Positions 34,417 through 43,723 of a stretch of DNA of 64,000 bases are shown here, piece by piece. The position numbers and the translations under genes are program-made. This stretch comes from Sphingomonas sp. BK345. Its GTDB lineage: Bacteria > Pseudomonadota > Alphaproteobacteria > Sphingomonadales > Sphingomonadaceae. The stretch lies in assembly GCF_014193845.1 (NCBI RefSeq), contig NZ_JACHZX010000002.1, forward strand, positions 1 to 64,000, in the 5' to 3' direction. The notes beneath the pieces are model-generated. The model had not been told where the DNA came from. It ran no database searches and saw nothing but the letters and a program-made list of their open reading frames with translations. Within the stretch, counting starts at the first letter, position 1. The number at the start of each line of letters is the position of its first letter.

Positions 34417-36147
34417 ATGACGCGGATGCGAGCCCTGCTGGTCGCCGCGCTGCTGCTGCTCGGCGCGCTGCTGCTCCCCGCGATCGAGGGCGGGGTCGCG
34501 GTGCCCGCGGCGGCGGAGGAAAGCTTCCCGGTCGACTGCGACACCAGTGATGCGCCGCACGCGCTGCCTGCCTTCCCCGGCGCGCAGGGTTTCGGCCGGT
34601 ACGCGCGCGGCGGGCGCGGCGGGCGCGTGATCGCGGTGACGACGCTCGCCGACGCGGGGCCGGGCTCGCTGCGGGACTGCGCCGAGGCCAGCGGCGCGCG
34701 CACCTGCGTCTTCCGGGTCGGCGGCACGATCGTGCTGCGCGACTGGATCAAGGTGACGCAGCCGTTCCTCACCATCGCCGGCCAGACCTCGCCGGGCGGC
34801 ATCGCGCTGCGCAACGGCGCCTCGGGCAATGCGCCGATGCTGGTGCGCACGCACGACGTGGTGCTGCGCCACTTCCGCCTGCGCCCGGGCGCCTCGCCGC
34901 GCGCATCCGACAACGTCGACACGATCCAGATCAGCGGCGGCGCGCACGACGTGATCCTGGATCACCTCTCGACCTCCTGGCCCACCGACGAGGGGATCAA
35001 CATCGTCGGCGCCGGGCATGAGACCGGTCGCTGCGGCCAGACGCGCAACGTGACGGTGCAATGGTCGATCCTCGCCGAGGGGCTCAACCAAGCCAACCGC
35101 GGCCCGCACAGCCGCGGTACCTATTTCGGCTATGGCGCGCACGCGGTGACGTTTCACCACAATCTCATCGCCAGCAACGTCCGCCGCAACCCGCTGGTCA
35201 ACCTGCGCGGGCAGTTCGACATGATCGACAACGTGATCTTCAACTCGGTGCGCTACAACGCCGAGCTGTACACGCGCTTCGGCGACCTCGACGTCAACGC
35301 CATCGGCAACAGCGCGATCATGGGCCCCTCGTCCGAGGCGACCACGCAGCTCTATTTGCTCAACTACTTCCGCGACTATCCGGCGCGCTTCCGCATCCAC
35401 CTGCGCGGCAACCTCGACGTCCACCGTCCAGAGGACCTCGGCGACGAGCGGCTGGTGCTCGAGCCCGGCGACTGGCGCTATGTGTCGACGGCGCCGATCG
35501 GCACGCTCTCGATGGCGGCGGGCGAGATCGACGACGCCGGCACCGCTTACCGGCGCGTCGTGGCCGCGGTGGGAGCGACGCGGCCGCGCCGCGACGCGGC
35601 CGACGCGCGCGTCGTCGCCGGTCTGATCGCGTGCCGCGGCGCGGTGCTGGACGATCCGGCGCAGGTCGGTGGCTGGCCTGCGCTCACCGGCGGCGCCGCG
35701 CCGGCCGATCGCGACGGCGACGGCATCGCGGACGAGTGGGAGCTCGCGCACGGCCTGTCACCGACCAACCCGAACGATCGCAACATGCTCGGGGGCGACG
35801 GCTATACCAAGCTGGAGGCCTATCTGTCGGAGTTGGCTGGCGATCGCGCGACCATGACGGTGCAGCCGTCGCTGGTGCCGCGCCCGGCCTGCGGTCGCGC
35901 GATCGCCGACCCGGGGCCGCTGCCGTCGATCGCCCTCAGCGCGAATCCCGCGCAGGTCGGGATGGGCGGCGCGGTGACGCTGCGGTGGAGCGGCGAGAAC
36001 ATCCGCTCGTGCAAGCTCGACGGTGCGGCGGCGGGCGAGACGGGTGCGCGCGTCGTTCGGGTGAAGGCGACACGCGCCTATGAAATCGACTGTATCGGCC
36101 GCTACGGCGGTGATGCGATCGACTCGGCGCTGGTCACCGTGCGCTGA
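34417..36147 (+). CDS. Secreted pectate-lyase-like (beta-helix) protein with calcium-binding repeat
   Basis: 576 residues with a signal peptide (MTRMRALLVAALLLLGALLL then a cleavage site near residue 33). The right-handed beta-helix domain spans about 45-400: FPGAQGFGRYARGGRGG, GTIVLRDWIKVTQP, TIAGQTSPGGI, NVDTIQISGGAHDVILDHLS and TSWPTDEGINIV resemble pectate lyase family 1-like proteins. DRDGDGIADEWE (431-442) with the following helix is a calcium-binding thrombospondin-3-like repeat. The C-terminal 80 residues form an Ig-like beta domain (IALSANPAQVGMGGAVTLRWSG spans about 505-527). It begins one base after the polymerase stop. A role in trimming or releasing the polysaccharide is likely but inferred. 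Confidence 0.82.
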   Translation: MTRMRALLVAALLLLGALLLPAIEGGVAVPAAAEESFPVDCDTSDAPHALPAFPGAQGFGRYARGGRGGRVIAVTTLADAGPGSLRDCAEASGARTCVFRVGGTIVLRDWIKVTQPFLTIAGQTSPGGIALRNGASGNAPMLVRTHDVVLRHFRLRPGASPRASDNVDTIQISGGAHDVILDHLSTSWPTDEGINIVGAGHETGRCGQTRNVTVQWSILAEGLNQANRGPHSRGTYFGYGAHAVTFHHNLIASNVRRNPLVNLRGQFDMIDNVIFNSVRYNAELYTRFGDLDVNAIGNSAIMGPSSEATTQLYLLNYFRDYPARFRIHLRGNLDVHRPEDLGDERLVLEPGDWRYVSTAPIGTLSMAAGEIDDAGTAYRRVVAAVGATRPRRDAADARVVAGLIACRGAVLDDPAQVGGWPALTGGAAPADRDGDGIADEWELAHGLSPTNPNDRNMLGGDGYTKLEAYLSELAGDRATMTVQPSLVPRPACGRAIADPGPLPSIALSANPAQVGMGGAVTLRWSGENIRSCKLDGAAAGETGARVVRVKATRAYEIDCIGRYGGDAIDSALVTVR

Positions 36148-36271
36148 GGCGGACTACTCCTTCGGAGCCATCCCGCGCCCCGATACCCCACTTACCGCGA
36201 TACCGCTTCGGACCTAATCTCCCGTCGCCGGTCACGCTGGGGGCGGACGGCGCTTTTCGGGGGAGGGGCGT

Positions 36272-39200
36272 ATGGCAAACGGCGCATTCACGAGCGCGGG
36301 TAGCGAGTTCCGCGTCAACTCGACGTGGGCAGGGGTGCAGACCGACTTGTCCTTTGCCGCACTGGCGGACGGGGGCTTCGTCGCGATCTGGACTGACCTG
36401 AGCGGCAGCGGGGGCGATTCGTCGGGCACCAGCGTCAAGGCGCAGCGCTTCGACTCGGCCGGCGTCGCAGTCGGCGCCGAGTTCCTGATCAACAGCGCCA
36501 CCGGCAACAACCAGGACCGGGCCAGCGTCACCGCACTGAAGACCGGCGGCTTCGTGGTGACGTGGAGCGATGCCAGCGGCCTCGGCGGGGATGCCGATCG
36601 TGGCTCGGTCAAGGCGCAGATCTACGACGCTGCGGGTCTGCGAGTCGGCGGCGAGTTCCTCGCCAACACCACCACCGTGGCGGGACAGTCGGACTCGACC
36701 ATCACCGCACTCGCGGGCGGCAATTTCATTGTCAGCTGGGTCGATGCCAGCGCGACCGCGCCCGACGCCAAGGGCAGCGGCGTGCGCGCGCAGATGTTCT
36801 CCGTCACCGGCACCAAGATCGGCGGCGAGTTCCTGGTCAATAGCACCATCACCGGCAGCCAGGTCGCACCGGCGCTCGCCGGGCTGGCTTCGGGCGGCTT
36901 CGTCTCGACCTGGATCGACTATAGCGGGCTCGGCGGGGACTCGAGCGGCACGTCGATCAAGGCGCAACTCTTTACCAGCGCCGGCGCCAAGCTGGGCGGC
37001 GAGCTGCTCGTCAACAGCACGACGCTGGGCGCGCAGGACCAGCCGGTGATCACCGCGCTCGCCGGCGGCGGCTTCGCGATCGTGTGGCGCGACAACAGCG
37101 GACTCGGCGACACCAGCGCCTCGGGGCTGCGCGGCCAGATCTTCGATGCCACCGGCGCTCGGACGGCCAGCGAGTTCCGCGTCAACACCACCACCTTCAA
37201 CGCGCAGGACCAGCCGAGCATCGCCGCCACTGCCGATGGGGGCTTCGCGGTGAGCTGGCGCGACAACAGCAACATCGCCGCTGACGCCAGCGGCTTCGGC
37301 ATCAAGACCCAGCTGTTCGACGCGCTCGGGCAGAAACTGGGCGGCGAGTTCCAGGCGAACGAGGTGGTGAGCGGCAATCAGGAGATGCCCGCGGTGACGG
37401 TGCTCGCCTCGGGAGCGCTGCTGGTCGGCTGGACCGACTACAGCACCGCCTCAGGCGACGTCGACGGCGGCCTTAAGGCGCGGCTGTTCGCGCCGACGAC
37501 GCCGGCGATCACCGACATCGAGGTGTCGCGCAACGCGCTCTCCGAGACCGAGGTGGAGAACAGCATCGTCGCGGTCTTCTCGGGCGTGGGCGCGCTCAAC
37601 GCGAGCTACAGCTATCGCCTGGTGGACGATTCCACCGGCGGCGCCTTCGCGATCGAAGGCAACAAGCTGATCGTCGAGGACAGCCTTGCGCTCGACTACG
37701 AGACCAACCCGGTCGTGTCGATCACAGTGCGCGCGACCGACACGTTCGGCGACACGTTCGACAGAACCTTCACCTTCGGGCTGACCGACGCGGTCAACGA
37801 ATATCGCTATTCCGGCGCGCCCGAGGTGCTGGCCAACACCAACATCGCCGCGAGCCAGCTCGCCCCCGCGGTGGCGACCCTGGCCGACGGCCGCTCGGTG
37901 ATCGTCTGGACCGACGGCAGCGGCGTCGGCGGCGACTCGAGCTCGTTCGGGATCAAGGCGCAGCTCATCGCCGCGGACGGCAGCAAGATCGGCGGCGAGT
38001 TCCGCGTCAATGCGCAGACGCTGAATGCGCAGGACGCCCCGGCGGTGGCCGCGCTCGCCTCGGGCGGCTTCGCGGTGACCTGGAGCGATGCCAACGCCGG
38101 CAGCGACGGCTCGGCCAGCTCGGTCAAGGCGCAGCTGTTCGACGCGAGCGGCGCGGCGGTCGGTGGCGAGCTGCTCGTCAACACTGCCACGATCAACGCG
38201 CAGAAGGCGCCGGTGATCGCCGCGCTGGCCAACGGCGGCTTCGTCGTGTCCTGGACGGACGCGAGCCTGCAGGGCGGCGACGCCAGCGCCACCAGCGTCA
38301 AGGCGCAGGTGTACGATGCCGCGGGCAATCATGTCGGCGGCGAGCTGCTCGTCAACACCGCCACCAACGGCGCGCAGGACTCGTCGGCGGTCACCGGACT
38401 TCAAGGCGGCGGCTTCGTCGTGACGTGGCGCGACGGTAGTTTGCAGGGCGGCGACGCCAGCAAGGACGCGGTGAAGGCGCAGCTGTTCGGCAGCGATGGC
38501 AGCAAGATCGGCGGCGAGTTCCTGGTCAACACCGAGACCGCGGGCTCACAGCAGGCCCCCGTGGTGGCGGCGCTGTCGACCGGTGGCTTCGCGATCGCCT
38601 GGGCGGACAACAGCTCGCGCGGGGGCGACGCCGATTATTTCGGGATCCGTTTCCAGTTGTACGACGCCGCCGGTGGTCGAATCGGCGGCGAGACGCTGGC
38701 CAACACGACAACGCTCGCGGGTCAGCTCGCGCCGACCATCACCGCGCTCGCCGGCGGCAATTTCGCGATCGGCTGGGCGGATTACAGCGGCGTCGGCGCC
38801 GAGGGCGGCACCGCCGGGATCAAAGCGCAGGTGTTCGCCGGCGACGGCACCGCGGTGGGCGGCGAGTTCCTGGTCAATCATCAGACGCTCGGCAGCCAGG
38901 TCGATCCGGCGATCACCGGCACCGGCGACGGCGGATTCCTGGTGAGCTGGACCGATTACGGCGGTCAGGGCGGCGACGACCAGGCGACCGGCGTCAAGTA
39001 CCGGCTGTTCGACCCGCTCGCCTCGCAGGGCACGCCGCCGGTGCTGATCGCGCGCGCCGACACGGTCGCGGCCACCGAGGACCAGACCACGGTTATCGCC
39101 GCCGCCGCGCTTCTGGCGAACGACACCGACTCCAACGGCGCGCCCTTCGCGCTGACGGGGGTGGCGGCGCTGTCGGGCGGCACCGCCGCGATCAACGCCG

Positions 39201-40798
39201 ACGGCAATGTCGTCTTCACGCCGCTGGCCAACTTCGCCGGCACCGCGCTGCTGACCTACACGATCGCCGACAGTGCGGGTGAGTCCGCGATCGGGCGGGT
39301 CAACGTCCAGGTCGCCAACGTCAACGACGCGCCGGTGGCAGCGGCGGACCAGCTCTCGATCGACGAGGGCGCGACGAGCATCGCCGCGGCCGCGCTGCTC
39401 GCCAACGACCGTGACATCGATCCGGGCGACACGCTGCGCCTCACCGCGGTCGCGGGCACCACCGCCGCCGGGCTGGCGCTGACGCTCGCGGGCACGACGA
39501 TCCAGGTGGCGACTCCCTCGAGCTACCAGGCGCTGCGTGCGGGCGAGACGGTAGTGGATCACTTCGACTATACCGTCGCCGATCGCGCGGGGGCGACCTC
39601 CACCGCCTCGGTCACGCTCACCTTCGTCGGCGCCAACGACGCGCCCTCGGCGCTGACGCTGGATCGCGCCCGCGTCGACGAGAATGCCGCGGCGGGCACG
39701 ATCGTCGGCACGCTCAGCGGCTATGACGTCGATCACGACGAGACGCTGCGTTACCGTCTGGTCGACGACGCCGGCGGCCGGTTCGCGGTCGACGCGACGA
39801 CCGGCGCGGTGACGGTCGCGAACGGCGCGCTGCTCGACTATGAGACCGCCACCTCGCACCTGATCCAGGCGCGAGTCACCGACGGGGCCGGCGCGACCTT
39901 CGACGCCAGCTTTACGATCTCGCTCAACAATCTGCCCGAGCCGAAGAGCTATACCGGCAGCAACAGCGCCAATACCTTCATCGCGCCCACCAACGACCTG
40001 TGGACCATGCACGGGCTCGGCGGGAACGACGTGCTGACCGGCAATGCCAGCTCCGACGTGCTGTATGGCGACGCCAACAACGACATATTGGACGGCGCGG
40101 GCGGGGCCGACCTGCTGTACGGCGGGATCGGATCCGACACCTTCTACGTCGATGACGTGGGCGATCGGGTGATCGAATATTACGGCGAGGGAACCGATCT
40201 GGTCTACACCAGCGTCGACTTCACGCTGGAGACCAATGTCGAGCAGCTCACCATGCTGGGCAGCGCCAACCTGAGCGCCACCGGCAACGACTTCGCCAAC
40301 ACGATGACCGGCAATGCGGGCGACAACGTCATGCGCGGCGGGCTCGGCGGCGACCTGCTGATCGGCATGGAGGGGAACGACACGCTCTACGGCGAGGCCG
40401 GCGGCGATTATCTCCAGGGCGGGGCGGGGGCGGACACGCTCGTCGGGGGCGCGGGCAGCGACGAACTGATCGGTGGCGCGGGCGCGGACCGCTTCGTGTT
40501 CGACTATCTCGGGGCGGCGAGCGAGCGCGACACGGTCAAGGACTTCGTGACGGGCGAGGACAGGCTGGTGCTCGCGGGCGCGGTCTTCACCGCTTTCGCC
40601 GGGCGCTCCGGCGCGATCACGGCGTCCGAGCTGGCGATCGGCGCCGCGGCGACCACCGCCGACCAGCATCTCGTCTACAACCAGGCCACCGGCGCGCTCT
40701 ATTATGACGCGGACGGCGCCGGCGGCGCGGCGATGGTGCAGATCGCGCTCCTGTCGACCAAGCCTGTGCTGGGAGCGACCGATTTCCACATCATCTGA
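36272..40798 (+). CDS. 1508-residue RTX-type protein with twin seven-repeat arrays, cadherin domains and type I secretion signal
   Basis: No signal peptide. Residues about 11-412 and 515-920 each hold seven copies of a ~57-residue repeat with the pattern G-G-E-F-L-V-N-[ST]-T, then Q, then ALA-x-GGF-x-V-x-W-x-D, GGD and VKAQLFDA-x-G. A cadherin-like domain (about 413-514) separates them. Two cadherin-type blocks beginning ATEDQTTVIAAAALLANDTD and DEGATSIAAAALLANDRDI, and a third cadherin domain, follow (930-1220). Calcium-binding GGNDVLTGN/GGADLLYGG-type nonapeptides lie at about 1245-1410, and the end has the type I secretion signature LVYNQATGALYYDADG. It is an adhesin or surface scaffold. 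No HlyB/HlyD/TolC genes are in the window. GGGGAGGGG precedes the ATG. Confidence 0.9.
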   Translation: MANGAFTSAGSEFRVNSTWAGVQTDLSFAALADGGFVAIWTDLSGSGGDSSGTSVKAQRFDSAGVAVGAEFLINSATGNNQDRASVTALKTGGFVVTWSDASGLGGDADRGSVKAQIYDAAGLRVGGEFLANTTTVAGQSDSTITALAGGNFIVSWVDASATAPDAKGSGVRAQMFSVTGTKIGGEFLVNSTITGSQVAPALAGLASGGFVSTWIDYSGLGGDSSGTSIKAQLFTSAGAKLGGELLVNSTTLGAQDQPVITALAGGGFAIVWRDNSGLGDTSASGLRGQIFDATGARTASEFRVNTTTFNAQDQPSIAATADGGFAVSWRDNSNIAADASGFGIKTQLFDALGQKLGGEFQANEVVSGNQEMPAVTVLASGALLVGWTDYSTASGDVDGGLKARLFAPTTPAITDIEVSRNALSETEVENSIVAVFSGVGALNASYSYRLVDDSTGGAFAIEGNKLIVEDSLALDYETNPVVSITVRATDTFGDTFDRTFTFGLTDAVNEYRYSGAPEVLANTNIAASQLAPAVATLADGRSVIVWTDGSGVGGDSSSFGIKAQLIAADGSKIGGEFRVNAQTLNAQDAPAVAALASGGFAVTWSDANAGSDGSASSVKAQLFDASGAAVGGELLVNTATINAQKAPVIAALANGGFVVSWTDASLQGGDASATSVKAQVYDAAGNHVGGELLVNTATNGAQDSSAVTGLQGGGFVVTWRDGSLQGGDASKDAVKAQLFGSDGSKIGGEFLVNTETAGSQQAPVVAALSTGGFAIAWADNSSRGGDADYFGIRFQLYDAAGGRIGGETLANTTTLAGQLAPTITALAGGNFAIGWADYSGVGAEGGTAGIKAQVFAGDGTAVGGEFLVNHQTLGSQVDPAITGTGDGGFLVSWTDYGGQGGDDQATGVKYRLFDPLASQGTPPVLIARADTVAATEDQTTVIAAAALLANDTDSNGAPFALTGVAALSGGTAAINADGNVVFTPLANFAGTALLTYTIADSAGESAIGRVNVQVANVNDAPVAAADQLSIDEGATSIAAAALLANDRDIDPGDTLRLTAVAGTTAAGLALTLAGTTIQVATPSSYQALRAGETVVDHFDYTVADRAGATSTASVTLTFVGANDAPSALTLDRARVDENAAAGTIVGTLSGYDVDHDETLRYRLVDDAGGRFAVDATTGAVTVANGALLDYETATSHLIQARVTDGAGATFDASFTISLNNLPEPKSYTGSNSANTFIAPTNDLWTMHGLGGNDVLTGNASSDVLYGDANNDILDGAGGADLLYGGIGSDTFYVDDVGDRVIEYYGEGTDLVYTSVDFTLETNVEQLTMLGSANLSATGNDFANTMTGNAGDNVMRGGLGGDLLIGMEGNDTLYGEAGGDYLQGGAGADTLVGGAGSDELIGGAGADRFVFDYLGAASERDTVKDFVTGEDRLVLAGAVFTAFAGRSGAITASELAIGAAATTADQHLVYNQATGALYYDADGAGGAAMVQIALLSTKPVLGATDFHII
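36302..37507 (+). repeat. First array of seven ~57-residue beta repeats in the RTX protein
   Basis: Seven consecutive coding repeats (about 165-175 bases each). Each has the core 'GGF-x-x-x-W-x-D' and ends 'KAQLFD-x-x-G'. By eye the copies begin at SEFRVNS, EFLINSA, EFLANTT, EFLVNST, ELLVNST, EFRVNTT and EFQANEV. They have diverged at the DNA level, so this is an old array and not a recent slippage product. Confidence 0.8.
37815..39030 (+). repeat. Second array of seven ~57-residue beta repeats in the RTX protein
   Basis: Seven further copies of the same repeat: starting at PEVLANT, EFRVNAQ, ELLVNTA (twice), EFLVNTE, ETLANTT and EFLVNHQ. The count again is seven. The two arrays flank a cadherin-like domain. 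Seven per array fits a closed seven-bladed propeller. Confidence 0.8.
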
Positions 40799-40817
40799 CC
40801 CGCGCTCGATCGTCTTC

Positions 40818-41984
40818 GTGCTCGCCGGACTCGGTGCCGGCGGTGCCGAGCGCGTCGTCAGCCTGATCGCGGCCGCGCTGGTGCGCGGCGGCAACGAGGT
40901 GACGGTGGTGAGCTTCGACCGCCCCGCTGACCCGGTGTTCCACGCCTTTCCCGCGGGCGTCCCGCTGGTTCGGCTCGGCCTGCCGCCCGGATCGGCGCCC
41001 GGGCCGCTGCTGGTCGTGCGCCGCGCCGCCGCGCTGCGCGGGACGCTGGGCGAGCTCCGCCCCGACGTGGTCGTCTCGTTCCTCACCAAGATCAACGTGG
41101 TGGCGCTGCTCGCCTCGCTCGGCCGACGGCACCGGCTGATCGTGTCCGAGCGCAACAACCCGCGCGCGCAGCCGGCGAACCGCGGCTGGGGGATGATGCT
41201 GCGCGCGCTGCTGCCGCGCGCCGACGCGATCGTCATGCAGACACGCGCGAGCCTGAGCCTGCTCGACGCGCGTGCGCGGCGCCGCGCGCGCGTGATCGCC
41301 AACCCGATGGCAGCGCCCTTGCGCGAGCGCCGACCGGGTCAGACGATCGTCGGCGTCGGCCGGCTCGATCGCCAGAAGGGCTTCGACCTGCTGATCGACG
41401 CCTTCGCGCGTCTCGCGCCAGCGCATTCCGACTGGAAGCTGGTGATCTGGGGCGAGGGGCCCGAGCGCGCTGCGCTCGAGACGCACGTCGCCTCGCTGGG
41501 GCTTGGCCAGCGCGCCACGCTCCCCGGCAACAGTGCGGCACCGGGCGGCTGGCTCGACCAGGCGGAGGTGTTCGCTCTGTCGTCGCGCTACGAGGGCATG
41601 CCCAACGTGCTCGGCGAGGCGATGGCTGCCGGTGTCCCCGCGGCGGCCTTCGCCTGCGCCTTCGGCCCGGACGAGATGATCGCGCACGGCGAGACCGGGC
41701 TGCTTGCCCCCGCGGGTGACGTCGCCGCGCTCGCCGCCGCCCTGGAGACATTGGTGGCGGACGCCGCGCTGCGTGAGCGGATCGGCGCCGCGGCGAAGGC
41801 GGCATCGGCGCGCTACGCACCGGCCGCGATCACCGCCGAGTGGCGCGCGTTGATCGACTCGCTGCTCGGCGCGCGTGCCTCAGTAGGTGAGTCGCAACCC
41901 GAGCGTCGCGGTCCAGCGGCTGAACCGCTCGATCGGCTGGTCGGCATCGCGCCGGGTGAAGCTGCCGTTGCCCAGCACGGCTAG
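40818..41984 (+). CDS. Glycosyltransferase family 4; start and 3' end unclear
   Basis: The fold is clear: FVLAGLGAGGAERVVS at the start, VSERNNPRAQP, and the donor site VGVGRLDRQKGFDLLIDAF, then LSSRYEGMPNVLGEAMAAGVP (spanning about 20 residues). The GTG at 40818 cuts into the first beta strand, and the only other start in frame, ATG 40704, overlaps the RTX gene by 95 bases; neither has a good ribosome site, so a non-standard start between 40788 and 40812 is possible. The natural end of the domain is near SLLGARA (41880), yet the frame stays open for 34 more codons inside the convergent outer-membrane gene. Donor and acceptor are unknown. Confidence 0.75.
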   Translation: MLAGLGAGGAERVVSLIAAALVRGGNEVTVVSFDRPADPVFHAFPAGVPLVRLGLPPGSAPGPLLVVRRAAALRGTLGELRPDVVVSFLTKINVVALLASLGRRHRLIVSERNNPRAQPANRGWGMMLRALLPRADAIVMQTRASLSLLDARARRRARVIANPMAAPLRERRPGQTIVGVGRLDRQKGFDLLIDAFARLAPAHSDWKLVIWGEGPERAALETHVASLGLGQRATLPGNSAAPGGWLDQAEVFALSSRYEGMPNVLGEAMAAGVPAAAFACAFGPDEMIAHGETGLLAPAGDVAALAAALETLVADAALRERIGAAAKAASARYAPAAITAEWRALIDSLLGARASVGESQPERRGPAAEPLDRLVGIAPGEAAVAQHG

Positions 41985-43109
41985 GTGGCGGTTGAGCAGG
42001 TAGGTGCCCTCCAGCTCGGCGAAGCGGAAGCGCTGGTCGCGGTCGATCGCGCCGCGATAGGCGATGTCGCGGATGCCCACCGCGGCGCGCGCGAGCACGT
42101 TGTGGCGCAGCTCCTGGTCGATCGCCAGGCTCAATCGGGTATCGACTCGCCCGATCGCACCCGCGCGGATAGTGGCCACGTCGCCGCGAAAGGCGTCCAG
42201 CGTGATCGCGGTGCGCACGCGCGGCTGCCAGGTGAGCTGCCCGCTCGCGGCGAGCCCGGAGAAGGCGCGGAGCGTCGGGTCGGACGGGTCGGAGCGGAAG
42301 GCGCCGATCCCGAGCTCGCCCTGCACGCGGGAGCTGACGTCGAACGAGACGCCGGCGAGCGCGCCCGCGGTCGAGGCGTCGCGGTCGATCCCGTAGCGAT
42401 CGACCCGGAGCCGCGCGTCCCGCCGTACGGCATAGCCCTGCAGATACACGCTGGTGCGTCCGCTCACCGCATAGGAGCCGCGCAAAGCGACGCGGTAGAC
42501 GGCGAGGTCGCGATCCGCATCGGCGACGGGGAGAAAGTTGTAATTGGTCGCGGTCGCGCTCGCGAGCATGCCGAGCCGCGCGCCGGTGAAGCGATAGTCG
42601 AGCCCGGCCTCGGCGACGTCGATGAGCGTCGGCCGGCGCCCGGCGCCGAAGTCCGCCTCCGGGTCGCTGCGCCGTTGGTAACTGCGGTCGAACGAGGCAC
42701 GCGCGCGGATCGACTGGCGCGGCGCGACGTCGCCGCGCCAGTCGGCCAGGCCACGGAAGGTGGTGACGTTCTCGCGGTCGTAGCGCGCATAGCGGATGAG
42801 GTTGGCGTTGGCGGCGAGCCGCAGGTCACTGCTCGTCGTCTGGCGCCGCCCCTCCAGCGCGGGCTGGAGATTGAACACGACGTCGCCGATCTCGCCGGTC
42901 CGCGTCGCGAAGATGTTGTCGTTGTAGGTCGCGCCCAGATCGACTCGCGGCGTCACCACGATCCCGCCGAGCGTCAGGGTGCGCGGCTCGTAGCCGGGGC
43001 GGGGCAGATCGGCGATGGCGGTGGAGCGCTGCGGGTCCGCGGGCGACTGCGCGCAGCACATCGCCCCGCCGGCGGTGAGCAGCACGCAGCGCAGCAGCCT
43101 CAGCGACAC
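41880..43109 (-). CDS. Outer-membrane beta-barrel protein of polysaccharide loci
   Basis: 409 residues. The N-terminus is a signal peptide (LRLLRCVLLTAGGAMCCAQ). The mature protein has many alternating strands with RVDLGATYNDNIFAT near the front, as in the exopolysaccharide-associated beta-barrel family found next to wza-like genes. The end ATLGLRLTY carries a terminal aromatic residue, as is usual for barrels recognised by BamA. Its role in export is inferred. The start is a GTG at 43109, 28 bases after the stop of the Wza-like gene; the upstream open frame lies inside that gene. The 3' end overlaps the GT4 gene by 105 bases. Confidence 0.8.
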   Translation of the reverse strand: MSLRLLRCVLLTAGGAMCCAQSPADPQRSTAIADLPRPGYEPRTLTLGGIVVTPRVDLGATYNDNIFATRTGEIGDVVFNLQPALEGRRQTTSSDLRLAANANLIRYARYDRENVTTFRGLADWRGDVAPRQSIRARASFDRSYQRRSDPEADFGAGRRPTLIDVAEAGLDYRFTGARLGMLASATATNYNFLPVADADRDLAVYRVALRGSYAVSGRTSVYLQGYAVRRDARLRVDRYGIDRDASTAGALAGVSFDVSSRVQGELGIGAFRSDPSDPTLRAFSGLAASGQLTWQPRVRTAITLDAFRGDVATIRAGAIGRVDTRLSLAIDQELRHNVLARAAVGIRDIAYRGAIDRDQRFRFAELEGTYLLNRHLAVLGNGSFTRRDADQPIERFSRWTATLGLRLTY

Positions 43110-43137
43110 GGCGGCGCTCCCGCCCCGTACGATGCCG

Positions 43138-43683
43138 TCACAGCGTGCTCTCGGCCACGGTGACGACGTCGCCCGGCAGGATGCGCGCATCGGGCTGCGC
43201 CACACCCTTGCTGCCGCCGCGGCGCACGACCGCGCGGTCCGTGTCGGCGCGGAAGGTGTAGCCGCCCGCGATCGACACCGCGGTCATCAACGTCATGCCG
43301 GGCACATAGGCGTATTGCCCCGGCTTCTGCACCTGGCCGGTAATGAAGAAGGGGCGATAGCTCTGCACCTGCGCGCTGACGCGCGGCTGGTTGACGAGCT
43401 GGCGGCGGCTGATCTCCGCGGCGATCGCGCGCTCGGCCTCGCGCACCGTCTCGCCGCTCACCGCGATTGGCTCGAGCAGCGGCAGTGCGATCGCCCCGGA
43501 GTCACTGACGATATAGGTGTTGTTCACCGCGTCGAGCCCGAAGACGCTGACGCGCAGCTCGTCGCCCGGTCCGAGCCGGTAGTCGCTCGCCGCCACTTCG
43601 GGCAGCGGCGCCAGCCCGCGATACTCGCTCGCACATCCCGCCAGCGACAGCCCCGCCGCCGCCAGCCCCAGCCACGTCCGCAT
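43138..43683 (-). CDS. Polysaccharide export lipoprotein, short Wza/GumB type
   Basis: 181 residues. The lipobox is LSLAGC (C17). The export domain begins YRLGPGDELRVSVFG (35-49), continues through DSGAIALPLLEPIAVSG and the SLBB-like segment GQVQKPGQYAYVPGMTLMTAVSIAGG. The protein lacks the extra SLBB domains and C-terminal outer-membrane helix of full Wza, so it is the short class found in alphaproteobacteria. It forms the periplasm to outer-membrane channel with a partner. No Wzc-type kinase or chain-length protein is nearby. The gene is cotranscribed with the beta-barrel gene. Confidence 0.88.
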   Translation of the reverse strand: MRTWLGLAAAGLSLAGCASEYRGLAPLPEVAASDYRLGPGDELRVSVFGLDAVNNTYIVSDSGAIALPLLEPIAVSGETVREAERAIAAEISRRQLVNQPRVSAQVQSYRPFFITGQVQKPGQYAYVPGMTLMTAVSIAGGYTFRADTDRAVVRRGGSKGVAQPDARILPGDVVTVAESTL

Positions 43684-43723
43684 CCTTCATCCCCCCTCAC
43701 GCGTCACTCGGTCGATCGTCCGC

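Noticed and set aside
36302..39030. Regular ~170-base periodicity as a possible DNA satellite
   Set aside because: The period follows protein repeats in one frame, and DNA identity between copies is too low for a recent satellite.
38546..41302. Minus-strand frame of 918 codons opposite the RTX gene
   Set aside because: Shadow of the repeat-rich RTX and GT4 genes; no start context and biased Arg/Gly/Val composition.
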